Positions 1 to 6,869 of a stretch of DNA of 28,123 nucleotides are shown piece by piece. The stretch's first letter is position 1. Every line of letters begins with the position of its first letter. Position numbers and translations under genes: made by a program. The DNA is from a virus. The notes under the pieces are model-generated. The model made no database searches. It was not told the DNA's origin and saw only the letters and a list, made by a program, of their open reading frames with translations. The stretch is from positions 1 through 28,123 of the IMG/VR virus record IMGVR_UViG_3300027754_004715; one strand, 5' to 3'.

Positions 1-414
1 TTTTTGTTCTTCTGTAAGTTTATCTCCCCGAAGCATAATTTCTTTAGAGCGTAAATGAGCAATAGTAGTATTAATATCTATTTTTTTCTTTTCTTGAGTT
101 ATTTCATATATACCATAATTTAATTGGCTGATAACATTAAAATTTTCATTATCTTTTTTAGTTTTATCATCATACACTTTCTGTAAATCTTCTCTAAATT
201 TAGCATAATCTAGTTCTAACTTTTTACGAGCTTCATCTACTTTTTTATCAGCATCGGTTATTTGTTTAACGTTTTCATTTACCTTTTGAGCTGCAACTAC
301 CGAGCCTGTGCTACCGTTAATTAAGCTCTTCCATTGTTCAGGCATTTTTAATCCAGGTATCATTGAACAACTAGAGGTTAGCAACATTAAAAGTATAAAT
401 GGCGTATAACGCAT
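1..414 (-). CDS. Putative phage lipoprotein with coiled-coil region (C-terminus outside window)
   Basis: Reading the minus strand from the ATG at 414-412 gives an open frame of 138 codons that runs off the window at base 1. Residues 1-16 (MRYTPFILLMLLTSSC) look like a lipoprotein signal: a short charged start, a hydrophobic core, and Cys16 after T-S-S. The box is slightly atypical because -3 is Thr, not Leu. After Cys16 the chain is rich in Lys, Glu and Asp (about residues 45-100), which suggests a long helix or coiled coil. No Shine-Dalgarno sequence is visible; a TATTAAATA box ends 5 nt before the ATG. I do not recognise the family. An outer-membrane lipoprotein, or a spanin if the missing C-terminus holds a membrane segment, are both possible. 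Confidence 0.6.
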   Translation of the reverse strand, partial: MRYTPFILLMLLTSSCSMIPGLKMPEQWKSLINGSTGSVVAAQKVNENVKQITDADKKVDEARKKLELDYAKFREDLQKVYDDKTKKDNENFNVISQLNYGIYEITQEKKKIDINTTIAHLRSKEIMLRGDKLTEEQK

Positions 415-419
415 AAAAG

Positions 420-428
420 TATTTAATA
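420..428 (-). promoter_or_regulatory. T4-late-like promoter box TATTAAATA
   Basis: On the minus strand TATTAAATA is followed by 5 nt and the ATG of the lipoprotein gene. It resembles the T4 late box TATAAATA. If it works as such, transcription would begin at about the ATG. Such words are common in AT-rich DNA; support comes from similar placement before other virion-type genes. Confidence 0.4.
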
Positions 429-463
429 GATATAAGTTATTGACTAAGACTTTTGCAGCACCC

Positions 464-472
464 TATTAAATA
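464..472 (+). promoter_or_regulatory. T4-late-like promoter box TATTAAATA
   Basis: TATTAAATA lies 6 nt before the ATG at 479, back to back with the minus-strand box at 420-428 in the divergent intergenic region. A TTGACT at about 441-446 could also act as a -35 for a hybrid sigma70 promoter, so early or late use cannot be decided by eye. Confidence 0.4.
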
Positions 473-478
473 ATTAAT

Positions 479-862
479 ATGAACAAAGACGGGTATTCAA
501 TTTTTGAAAAATATAAGAATAAATCAGCTAAACAAGAGATCGTACATGAAGGTGTAATTGATGTTCTTAAATTACGTGATAATCAAGTTATTACTGAAGC
601 AGAAGCATTGCCTTTGCAACCAGTAAAAGGCCGTTATATATACTTTGTAGATACAAACGAACTCTATCAAACAAAACCTTATAAACAACTTCAACCAGAA
701 GGTATGATTATGAACATGTCCAATAACTGGACCAAAGCAACTATCATACAAGGAGAGGATGCAAGGGATGTATTAGGGATGGAAGTAAAAGATATTAGTA
801 GTTGGTATATAGTTAATAATGCTCCAGGTGATCATACTTTTGCAGTATATATAGGTGTCTAA
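479..862 (+). CDS. Unknown protein with shared N-terminal leader; possible head-internal protein
   Basis: 127 aa, no recognised domain. The first 25 residues match those of the protein starting at 1669: M1, N2, D4, S7, I8, F9, E10, Y12, K13, S16, A17, V22, E24 and G25 are identical (14 of 25), after which the two differ completely. This looks like a removable leader. T4 internal head proteins carry N-terminal capsid-targeting sequences cut by the gp21 prohead protease after (L/I)-x-E; here V22-H23-E24|G25 would be the matching site. The rest (residues 26-127) looks like a small globular beta-rich domain. The start has no Shine-Dalgarno sequence and is preceded by a late-like box. Packaging into the head is inference. 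Confidence 0.65.
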   Translation: MNKDGYSIFEKYKNKSAKQEIVHEGVIDVLKLRDNQVITEAEALPLQPVKGRYIYFVDTNELYQTKPYKQLQPEGMIMNMSNNWTKATIIQGEDARDVLGMEVKDISSWYIVNNAPGDHTFAVYIGV

Positions 863-889
863 GAAATAATAAAGGATTACTTACTTAAT

Positions 890-910
890 TTGAAATTGGT
901 TCGATTTCAA
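890..910. repeat. Short inverted repeat after the first leader-protein gene
   Basis: TTGAAAT, a 7-nt loop, then ATTTCAA form a perfect 7-bp stem in the gap between the genes ending at 862 and starting at 1000. No T-run follows directly, so a terminator role is weak. The rest of this gap holds no convincing gene; AATAAATA at 958-965 is another late-like word, 34 nt before the next ATG. Confidence 0.3.
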
Positions 911-999
911 TAATTACCGATAATAATATTAAAGGTATAAAGCGCGTATATGTATCTAATAAATATATACAACTGGCACACCACACTAGCTAGTTAACT

Positions 1000-1659
1000 A
1001 TGCCTAAAAAGATTAAAGTAAAATATCAAGAAATTAAAAACAGCCCATTATTTGTAGGTATACCTGATAAAGTAATTAAAAAAATTGCAACGTATTGCAT
1101 AGGCCAAATTGTGCCGCAAAACACGGTAATATTTAAAGAGAATGATACCGGCGATAGTATGCTTATAATTATAAGCGGTAATATTGACGTTACCAAAGGT
1201 GAAAAAAACATTAAATTAGCCAGTTTAGGTTCAGGTGTATTTTTAGGCGAAGGGGCATGTGTTTCAGGCTCACCTAGAAATGCCACTTTAACTGCAACTA
1301 CCGATACTAAAATAGCTTTGTTTAATAAGGATGCTTTTAATAAATTAGTAATAGCTCATCCATCTATTCCCTTAACGTTAATGAAAGTACACAACCAAAG
1401 GTGTAAAGATACGGTAAGTAAGATGAATATTGTTAAAAGTAAAGGATTTATGGTTATTGTTGCGTTTGGCACATTAATGTTATTAAAAAATTCACCGAGC
1501 TTAATACCTATACCAGCTCTGCAGCCTTTATTATTGCAATTAACCTCATTAATACCTAACGAATTGATGGCGTTAGGTGGTCCAGGAGCAATTGCTGCAT
1601 TTTTAAAATTTCAGAAAATGGATATAGGAGACATGGTTTCTAAACTAGAAAAACTATAA
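1000..1659 (+). CDS. Cyclic nucleotide-binding domain protein with C-terminal hydrophobic region
   Basis: 219 aa. Residues about 15-135 form a Crp/PKA-type cyclic nucleotide-binding domain: the N-terminal 'SPLFVGIPDKVIKKIA' start, the IFKENDTGDSMLIIISG strand-turn-strand (44-60), and the phosphate-binding cassette at 81-96 (FLGEGA..., SPRNAT). Glu84 and Arg93, the residues that hold the ribose and phosphate in this family, are both present, so ligand binding looks intact. No helix-turn-helix follows, so it is not a Crp-type regulator. Instead residues about 149-163 and 166-203 are hydrophobic and Pro/Gly-rich, suggesting membrane or protein contact. It lies between the two leader-protein genes. 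Possible roles include a virion or membrane sensor or a sink for cyclic nucleotide signals; none is proven by the sequence. Confidence 0.75.
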   Translation: MPKKIKVKYQEIKNSPLFVGIPDKVIKKIATYCIGQIVPQNTVIFKENDTGDSMLIIISGNIDVTKGEKNIKLASLGSGVFLGEGACVSGSPRNATLTATTDTKIALFNKDAFNKLVIAHPSIPLTLMKVHNQRCKDTVSKMNIVKSKGFMVIVAFGTLMLLKNSPSLIPIPALQPLLLQLTSLIPNELMALGGPGAIAAFLKFQKMDIGDMVSKLEKL

Positions 1660-1662
1660 ATA
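1655..1662 (+). promoter_or_regulatory. T4-late-like promoter box TATAAATA (exact consensus)
   Basis: TATAAATA overlaps the stop codon of the upstream gene and lies 6 nt before the ATG at 1669. It is identical to the T4 late core. A T4-like start 5-7 bp downstream would fall on the ATG, giving a leaderless mRNA. Confidence 0.5.
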
Positions 1663-1668
1663 ATATAT

Positions 1669-2268
1669 ATGAATAACGATGCACGGTCAATTTTTGAAGC
1701 TTATAAACATCAATCAGCTGATAACCAGCTAGTTAATGAAGGTATGCTTAATAGGGCTGGTGCAAGAGTGATGGGTGCATTAGGTAGTGTAGTTGGTGCT
1801 GATAAACAAACTACCAAAATAACGTATATGAAAAATATAGCTAATAATAAAATACAAAAATTAGCTAAAGAAATTTCTGATGATTTTACAAAATTAGGTA
1901 TACCTAATCAAGCAGATAATTTTGCAAAAAATATGCAAGCTGCTGTTGATAGTATAATTGATAAAGTTGCAACTACTCCGGCAGCTGGTACAGCCCCAGT
2001 TGCTGCAACTGCCCCAGTTGCTGCAACTGCCCCAGCGGCCGCTCCGACTACCCCAGTTGCTGCAACTGCACCGGCGGCTGTACCACCTGTCGCGACTACT
2101 GCGGCCGCTCCAACCGCTCCAGCAGCGCAGCCTAAAAGAGGTATAGAAAATACAGATAAAATTGCAGGGTTATTTAAACCAAAGACACCACCAACACCAA
2201 GTCCTAAAAAAATAGCAGCAGATAAAGCAGCTGCTAAAGTAGCACCTAAAACAGTAGCAAAAAAATAA
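1669..2268 (+). CDS. Ala/Pro-rich basic protein with shared N-terminal leader; possible head-internal protein
   Basis: 199 aa in three parts. Residues 1-25 are the leader shared with the protein at 479, ending V22-N23-E24|G25. Residues 26-105 are predicted helical and include a small Gly/Ala-rich stretch (ARVMGALGSVVGA). Residues about 105-150 are a low-complexity Ala/Pro/Thr/Val linker, followed by a Lys/Ala/Pro-rich basic tail to 199. This arrangement would suit a DNA-associated virion protein made as a precursor, like T4 internal proteins, but there is no family match that I recognise. The linker is encoded by repeated, unusually GC-rich DNA. The start at 1669 is fixed by the match of its leader to the 479 protein and by the late-like box upstream. 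Confidence 0.7.
   Translation: MNNDARSIFEAYKHQSADNQLVNEGMLNRAGARVMGALGSVVGADKQTTKITYMKNIANNKIQKLAKEISDDFTKLGIPNQADNFAKNMQAAVDSIIDKVATTPAAGTAPVAATAPVAATAPAAAPTTPVAATAPAAVPPVATTAAAPTAPAAQPKRGIENTDKIAGLFKPKTPPTPSPKKIAADKAAAKVAPKTVAKK
1993..2067 (+). repeat. 18-bp coding repeats for the Ala/Pro linker
   Basis: GCCCCAGTTGCTGCAACT occurs at 1993-2010 and again directly at 2011-2028; a third copy with one changed base lies at 2050-2067. The unit encodes A-P-V-A-A-T. GCGGCCGC occurs at 2035-2042 and 2101-2108. The stretch is much richer in G+C than its surroundings and probably grew by slippage or unequal recombination. Confidence 0.85.
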
Positions 2269-2278
2269 AAAGTTAGTA

Positions 2279-2298
2279 AACTATAATTAATTATAGTT
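2279..2298. promoter_or_regulatory. Perfect 20-bp palindrome between genes
   Basis: AACTATAATTAATTATAGTT reads the same on both strands. It lies 10 nt after the stop codon of the Ala/Pro protein and 33 nt before the next start. It could be an operator for a dimeric protein or a weak AT-only hairpin; no T-run of terminator type follows directly. Confidence 0.45.
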
Positions 2299-2331
2299 GA
2301 TTTAATTATTAAAATAGATTAAATCTTTTAA

Positions 2332-3099
2332 ATGAGGATTGCAATTTCTGGTACATCAAATCAAGGTAAGTCTACTTTAATTAGAGATTTTTTACTCGAG
2401 TGGCCTACGTATAAGTTTGTAGGCAATAATTATAGAGAATTAATCGATAAAGAAAAAATACCGCACAGTAAATCGACTACTAAAGAATCTCAATGGAAGA
2501 TTCTTAATTGTATATTAGATGAAATGCAAAAATATACATCTAAAGATAATGTTATATTTGATAGATGCACATTAGATAATTTAGTGTATTCTCTTTGGAG
2601 TTTTGATAAACAAACTTCAAATATAGATAAAGAATTTATAGATAAATGTATACCATTAGTTCGTGAAAGTTTAAAGTTTCTGGATATTATATTTTTCTTA
2701 CCTATAACAAAAGCTGCACCAGTATCTATAATTGAAAATGGTACCCGTGAAACAGATAGTATATATGTTAATGAAATAGACTCTCTTTTTAAGAGTTTAA
2801 ATATTCAATATAAACATAATTTAGGCAAAACTCCATTTTTTCCTGCAGAAGATTGCCCGGGTATTATTGAAATTTTAGGATCACCATTCGAACGTGTTCA
2901 AATGATTAAATGGTATCTCAATAAAGATGGTGAGTTAGTTGGTGGGGATGTTAATGACCCGAGTAATCTTTTTAACCCACAAAATCTTGAAGCGATGGCA
3001 GATTTATTAAAGACACAAAAACAAGATTTAAACAAAGAAGTGTCTTATAAGACAGAACTTAAAAAGATAAAAGATTTCGTTAAAAAGACGAAACGTTAA
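2332..3099 (+). CDS. P-loop nucleotide/nucleoside kinase-like ATPase (AAA_28/NadR-like)
   Basis: 255 aa. The Walker A motif GTSNQGKST is at residues 7-15, and FDRCTLDNLVY at 76-86 supplies the Asp-Arg pair typical of thymidylate/deoxynucleoside-kinase-like folds. The kinase-like core runs to about residue 190; a further 65 residues form an extra, charged, probably helical C-terminus (about 200-255). The protein at 27221 has the same plan and shares 8 of 11 residues in the FDRC...LVY motif, so the two are paralogues. Substrate is unknown; a modified or unmodified deoxynucleotide or NAD-type ribosyl group are possible. The gene converges on the tail-fibre gene, and the two stop codons overlap in TTAA. 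Confidence 0.65.
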   Translation: MRIAISGTSNQGKSTLIRDFLLEWPTYKFVGNNYRELIDKEKIPHSKSTTKESQWKILNCILDEMQKYTSKDNVIFDRCTLDNLVYSLWSFDKQTSNIDKEFIDKCIPLVRESLKFLDIIFFLPITKAAPVSIIENGTRETDSIYVNEIDSLFKSLNIQYKHNLGKTPFFPAEDCPGIIEILGSPFERVQMIKWYLNKDGELVGGDVNDPSNLFNPQNLEAMADLLKTQKQDLNKEVSYKTELKKIKDFVKKTKR

Positions 3100-3875
3100 G
3101 CTGTACGCTTCCAAACATACATACCATACACCGGTGGAGTGTTGTTATGTTTAATACCGAGAGGAGCAGCTAAAGAACCTGAACCAACTGTTAAAGGTGG
3201 GACTGGCGGGTTATGTATATTAGGTTCAGTCCCTTGATCTTTATTGTCCAATGAACCAGCTGTTTGATTACCAGTTGTTAAAGAGCTTGATGTTGGTAAA
3301 AAGCCATAATTAGTACCACCTGCTGTAGGAGCATCGGGTGGCTGGTGATTATGCGCAGGTAATTCGGTAAGAGTTAATGAATGATTGAATTCAGTATTAG
3401 GCTTATTTGAAGTCCATTCTGAGTAAATTGATAAATAATCATTATTTTTATCACCACCCGCCACAGTACCTACACCACCAACAAATAAACCTTCTGCAAT
3501 ACTAGTCCAGGTAGTACCGATAATAGTGGTACTCGGATTAACATTAGTTGCAGTATACTTGATACTATCAATAGGGTATAAAATATTAATAAATGCTGCA
3601 GTTGCAGATTGAACGGATGTTCTAATTAACCCAACTAAATATGTATAATCTGTGCTTTCTTGCGCAGATAATGCTATAACATCTGCAGATATAGTTTGAA
3701 TTTCTGTAGAATGCGATGATATAGTTGATGCAAAAGTTACGTTATTCAGCCCAAAAATTATATTATTAAAATCAATTTTTTTAGTTACTGTAACATCATC
3801 AATAATAAAAAAGTCACCACTCTTAACTTCATCTGCGGTGGGTAATTGAGATATATTAATTTTTGCACTTGACAT
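3096..3875 (-). CDS. Short tail fibre / receptor-binding-type protein
   Basis: 259 aa. The N-terminus (about 1-45) opens with the 'ISQLPTADEVKSGDFFIIDD' start common in phage fibre proteins. Residues 45-100 look like a thin alpha-helical or coiled shaft. From about 100 the chain reads as a gp12/tail-collar-type head: YPIDSIKYTATNVNP (100-114), GTTWTSIAEGLFVGG (120-134), ELPAHNHQ (171-178) and the ending PPVYGMYVWKRTA (247-259). The HNH at 175-177 matches the His-x-His used by T4-type fibres to bind metal in the trimer. It is an isolated minus-strand gene facing the glycan island, consistent with a swapped host-range module. Receptor unknown. Confidence 0.75.
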   Translation of the reverse strand: MSSAKINISQLPTADEVKSGDFFIIDDVTVTKKIDFNNIIFGLNNVTFASTISSHSTEIQTISADVIALSAQESTDYTYLVGLIRTSVQSATAAFINILYPIDSIKYTATNVNPSTTIIGTTWTSIAEGLFVGGVGTVAGGDKNNDYLSIYSEWTSNKPNTEFNHSLTLTELPAHNHQPPDAPTAGGTNYGFLPTSSSLTTGNQTAGSLDNKDQGTEPNIHNPPVPPLTVGSGSLAAPLGIKHNNTPPVYGMYVWKRTA

Positions 3876-3896
3876 ATATCAATTATTTATTATAAT
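3869..3896 (+). promoter_or_regulatory. Strong sigma70-like promoter for the glycan island, leaderless
   Basis: TTGACA (3869-3874), a 16-bp spacer and TATAAT (3891-3896) match the sigma70 consensus exactly. The ATG at 3902 lies 5 bp after the -10 box, so transcription should start at about the ATG. The -35 overlaps the start codon of the divergent tail-fibre gene. Confidence 0.7.
3884..3891 (-). promoter_or_regulatory. T4-late-like box AATAAATA before the tail-fibre gene
   Basis: On the minus strand AATAAATA sits 8 nt before the ATG of the tail-fibre gene. Spacing is slightly longer than for the other late-like boxes. It overlaps the plus-strand early-type promoter at 3869-3896. Confidence 0.35.
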
Positions 3897-3901
3897 ATGT
3901 T

Positions 3902-4750
3902 ATGGTTAAAATCGGAGTTGGAATTATAACTTGTAACAGACCTAATTATTTAGAAAATTTGGTAAACACGCTGCCTTTAAAGGCAATTAATGAACTTGTT
4001 GTGATTAATGATGGTAAAGACATCGATCTACCAAGTTGCCTTAAAGATTACCCTTGTAAATACATACTTAACTCAGTTAATTTAGGGGTAGGTAAATCAA
4101 AAAATAAAGCTATAAAGCATTTATATGATGCAGGATGTGATTATATTTTTATAATTGAAGATGATATGTTAATTAAAGACATTACGATATTTGACAGATA
4201 TATACAGGCCTATTTAAAGTCCGGTATACATCATTTTAATTACGGGCCAGGCTCACCGTTTAATAGAGTTCAGACAATTAAAAACTTTGATCTACATAAT
4301 AGACATTTATTGGACCAGCACACCCAACCGAACCCTAAAATTATAATAGATTATGGTAACGATATAAAGATTGCGTTATATGAACATACTGTTGCGATGT
4401 TTTCATTCTTTACAAGACACGTAATAGAAAAGGTTGGGTATATTGATGAAGAATTTTTCAATGCTTGGGAACACGTTGATCATACGTACCGTATTATTAA
4501 AGCTGGGTATCATCCACCATTTTGGTGGTTTGCAGATATAGCAGATAGTGATAAATATTTAACTGAAGCCCCGGGAGCAATCGACAATTCATCTATAGCT
4601 AATAAAACTGAGCAATGGGAAAAAAATGTATACGGTGGCAGAGAGATATACTTAAAAAAGCATGGCCATTATCCAAACCAACCCCCATTTGTATCTAAAG
4701 ACGAAGTCATTTCAATAATTAAAACACTTAAATCCAATGGTAAAAAATAG
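3902..4750 (+). CDS. GT-A glycosyltransferase, family 2-like
   Basis: 282 aa. It opens with the GT2 signature VGIITCNRPNYLENLVNTL (5-23), followed by VVINDGKD (33-40), NLGVGKSKNKAI (60-71) and the metal/nucleotide-binding EDDM (86-89). Further on, FFNAWEHVDHTYRIIKAGY is the usual acceptor/catalytic-base region (E/D-H-D) of such enzymes. It should move a sugar from a nucleotide sugar to a glycan or protein acceptor in the cytoplasm. First gene of the island, directly behind a strong leaderless promoter; its end overlaps the next gene by 14 bp. Donor and acceptor are unknown. Confidence 0.8.
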   Translation: MVKIGVGIITCNRPNYLENLVNTLPLKAINELVVINDGKDIDLPSCLKDYPCKYILNSVNLGVGKSKNKAIKHLYDAGCDYIFIIEDDMLIKDITIFDRYIQAYLKSGIHHFNYGPGSPFNRVQTIKNFDLHNRHLLDQHTQPNPKIIIDYGNDIKIALYEHTVAMFSFFTRHVIEKVGYIDEEFFNAWEHVDHTYRIIKAGYHPPFWWFADIADSDKYLTEAPGAIDNSSIANKTEQWEKNVYGGREIYLKKHGHYPNQPPFVSKDEVISIIKTLKSNGKK

Positions 4751-5510
4751 TTGTATATTTTATTTAGTTAATAATAATCCTATTCATTTGAGTAGGCTTT
4801 ATAATAGTCTAGACTGTTTAAAAGAAAATTTTTTAAACGACTACCCATACCCAGTTGTATTTGGGCATGAAGGCATATCACAAGATATTATTGATGCTAT
4901 TAAAATAAAGGCTCCCACGAACCATTATTTTTATAACGTTAAATTTAAAACGCCGGATTATTCTAAAGATATATTATCTAAAATACCGGAAAAATTTAAA
5001 GGTCATTGGGATGAAAATGCTTTTTTCTCTCTTGGTTATAGACATATGTGTAATTTCTTTTCTGGAGATATGTATACACAAGAATTCTTTTCAAAAGTTA
5101 AATATCTATTAAGGTTAGATTGTGATTCGTATATTACAGGCAAAATAAATAAAGATATTTTTGAAATAATGCAGACAAATAAAGCAATTTACGGGTCTGT
5201 AGGTTCGAAAGTAAATGAAATGGATTATGTTATAGAAGGGTTTGAAGATCACTGCAAACAGTATTTTAAAGGAAAATTTAAAGGAGCTGATATCCATACT
5301 ACGTATGATACGCATTTTGAATTAGTAGATGTGCAATGGTTTAAAGATCCTCTATATATGGATTATTATAATAGTATACAAAAGACGGGCAACATCTATA
5401 TTAAAAGATGGGGAGATGCACCAATTAAATATCAAGGAGTTAATAATCTTATTAGTGAAGAGAATATATATCTTTTTGATATACCGTATAAGCATGGAGG
5501 TGACTTGTAA
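4737..5510 (+). CDS. GT15-like (Kre2/Mnt1-type alpha-1,2-mannosyltransferase-like) glycosyltransferase
   Basis: 257 aa. Several blocks match the fungal GT15 family in order: GYRHMCNFFSG (100-110), YLLRLDCDS (123-131, the family's Y-x-R-[LV]-[DE]-x-D region), HFELVDVQWF (193-202, holding the conserved NFE-like Glu195), GNIYIKRWGDAPI (218-230) and YLFDIPYKHGG (245-255). Kre2/Mnt1 enzymes add mannose from GDP-mannose with a metal ion in the yeast Golgi; here there is no signal anchor, so the enzyme would be cytoplasmic. It is shorter than the fungal proteins, which carry N-terminal stem regions. A GDP-mannose 4,6-dehydratase-like gene downstream makes a GDP-sugar donor plausible. Actual donor not shown. 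Confidence 0.75.
   Translation: MVKNSCIFYLVNNNPIHLSRLYNSLDCLKENFLNDYPYPVVFGHEGISQDIIDAIKIKAPTNHYFYNVKFKTPDYSKDILSKIPEKFKGHWDENAFFSLGYRHMCNFFSGDMYTQEFFSKVKYLLRLDCDSYITGKINKDIFEIMQTNKAIYGSVGSKVNEMDYVIEGFEDHCKQYFKGKFKGADIHTTYDTHFELVDVQWFKDPLYMDYYNSIQKTGNIYIKRWGDAPIKYQGVNNLISEENIYLFDIPYKHGGDL
5496..5503 (+). promoter_or_regulatory. Strong Shine-Dalgarno GGAGGTGA
   Basis: GGAGGTGA lies 6 nt before the ATG at 5510, inside the end of the upstream gene. It fixes that start and is unusual here, since most genes lack such a site. Confidence 0.75.
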
Positions 5511-6121
5511 TGCAATATAACTATGTAGATTGGGAGATTAGAAAAAAACCTTACCCGTCGTTAATAAAAGCTATAGAACTTTTTAAGTCTATAAACGGTA
5601 AAGTTATAGTAGAAGTCGGTTCAATGCGTAAACCTGCATTGCATGATATACACGATTATAGCCATGAATGCTGTATGGAAGGGCACAGCAGTATGCTATT
5701 TGCTTTAAGTAGTCAAGAATTTCACACAGTTGATATAGATATGCCAACTTCAAAAATAACCCACAAAGCATTAAAAGCTTTAAACATAACAAATAATTGG
5801 AATGTATATAATGGTGACGGTATTAAATTTTTAAAAGAATTTAAAGGGGTGATAGATTTATTATTTTTAGACGCTTGGGATATTGGAGTTAATAATTATG
5901 CAGAAAATCATCTTGAAGCATATAAAGCAGCAGAACCAAAGTTAAACAAACGACACATAATCTTAATAGACGATACAGATATTAATCATACTGCAGAAAG
6001 AGGATTTCATAATGACGAGGACAGTATGGGTGGTAAAGGATCAGTAGTTATCCCTTATCTTATAAAAAACGGATATACTGTAGTATTTAAAGGTCGTCAA
6101 ACATGCTTAATTAAACAATAA
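5510..6121 (+). CDS. Class I SAM methyltransferase-like protein
   Basis: 203 aa. The Rossmann pattern of a SAM-dependent methyltransferase is visible: VIVEVGSMR (32-40) as motif I, HTVDID (72-77) as the acidic end of strand 2, DLLFLDAWD (116-124) as motif II, and ILIDDTD (151-157). The DAWD/IDDTD pattern resembles the Methyltransf_24 group often found with sugar-biosynthesis genes. Motif I lacks the usual third Gly (GSMR, not GxGxG), so SAM use should be checked. Its ATG overlaps the upstream stop (TAATG) and has a strong Shine-Dalgarno. Likely substrate is a sugar or glycan in this cluster; inference from position. Confidence 0.6.
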   Translation: MQYNYVDWEIRKKPYPSLIKAIELFKSINGKVIVEVGSMRKPALHDIHDYSHECCMEGHSSMLFALSSQEFHTVDIDMPTSKITHKALKALNITNNWNVYNGDGIKFLKEFKGVIDLLFLDAWDIGVNNYAENHLEAYKAAEPKLNKRHIILIDDTDINHTAERGFHNDEDSMGGKGSVVIPYLIKNGYTVVFKGRQTCLIKQ

Positions 6122-6122
6122 T

Positions 6123-6869
6123 ATGAAAATTGCAATACTAGTACCATCAAGAGAAAGAATGAATAGACGTCTAACCATGTTGATGTCTATTTTAACATCA
6201 GTTAAAGATATTAATAACGTTAATATTTATCTAGGTGTAGATGAAGATGATCCAACGAGAGATAGAATTAAAAAAATTGCTGCAGCTATACCGTGTGTTA
6301 AAATTGTTGATATAAAAAATAACGGCAAATTTATTGGTTTAGGAAAAATGTGGAATATCTGCACAGACAATTCAACTGAAGAAATTATTTCTATGATAGG
6401 AGATGATATGGTTTTTGCAACTCCTGGATGGGATGAAATGATAATTGAAGAGTTTAAAAATGCACCTGCAGATAATATTAAAGCTGTCCATTGTAATGAT
6501 GGTTGCCATGGTAGTAAGTTAGCCGTTAATTTATTTTGTAATCGCAAATATGCACAAATAATGGGTAGATTTATGAGAGAAGAATTTAAAATAAATTGGG
6601 TGGACCAATGGCTTCATCAAGAATTTTCAGCTTTTAACCGTTTGACGTATCGCGGAGATATAATGATTGAGCACCGGCATTGGGTGTTAGGTAAAGATAC
6701 AAGAGACAGTGTTGCTGATAGAATGGCAGTTGCAGACAAAGATAAAATTAGCGATAAATTATGGCATGATTTAGTTCAAGAAAGAATTAACGATGTTAAT
6801 AAAATATCAAAATATTTAAATATTTTACCAGATTGGAGTAAGGTTGATACTGCTGGGGGGAAAATATAA
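6123..6869 (+). CDS. GT-A glycosyltransferase-like protein
   Basis: 248 aa. It begins with a GT2-like strand (MKIAILVPSRERMNRRLTMLM) and carries GDDM at 93-96 as the likely metal/nucleotide-sugar site, within IISMIGDDMVFATPGWDE. The remaining half includes WVDQWLHQEFSAFNRL and HRHWVLGKD, which could hold acceptor-side residues. Two bases separate it from the upstream gene and its stop overlaps the next start (TAATG), so it is part of the island transcript. Donor and acceptor unknown. Confidence 0.7.
   Translation: MKIAILVPSRERMNRRLTMLMSILTSVKDINNVNIYLGVDEDDPTRDRIKKIAAAIPCVKIVDIKNNGKFIGLGKMWNICTDNSTEEIISMIGDDMVFATPGWDEMIIEEFKNAPADNIKAVHCNDGCHGSKLAVNLFCNRKYAQIMGRFMREEFKINWVDQWLHQEFSAFNRLTYRGDIMIEHRHWVLGKDTRDSVADRMAVADKDKISDKLWHDLVQERINDVNKISKYLNILPDWSKVDTAGGKI

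Noticed and set aside
885-915. GGTTCGATT stretch that looks like a tRNA T-arm
   Set aside because: A T-stem can be drawn, but no matching acceptor, D-arm or anticodon arm lies upstream, so it is not a tRNA gene.
950-997. 15-codon frame starting at ATG 950
   Set aside because: Too short, no ribosome site and no coupling to neighbours.
1026-1286. Minus-strand open frame opposite the cyclic-nucleotide-binding gene
   Set aside because: It is a shadow of the well-supported plus-strand CNBD gene, with no family match and no promoter.
1993-2067. Repeated 18-bp units as a possible CRISPR-like array
   Set aside because: Units are directly adjacent, in frame and encode A-P-V-A-A-T; there are no spacers.
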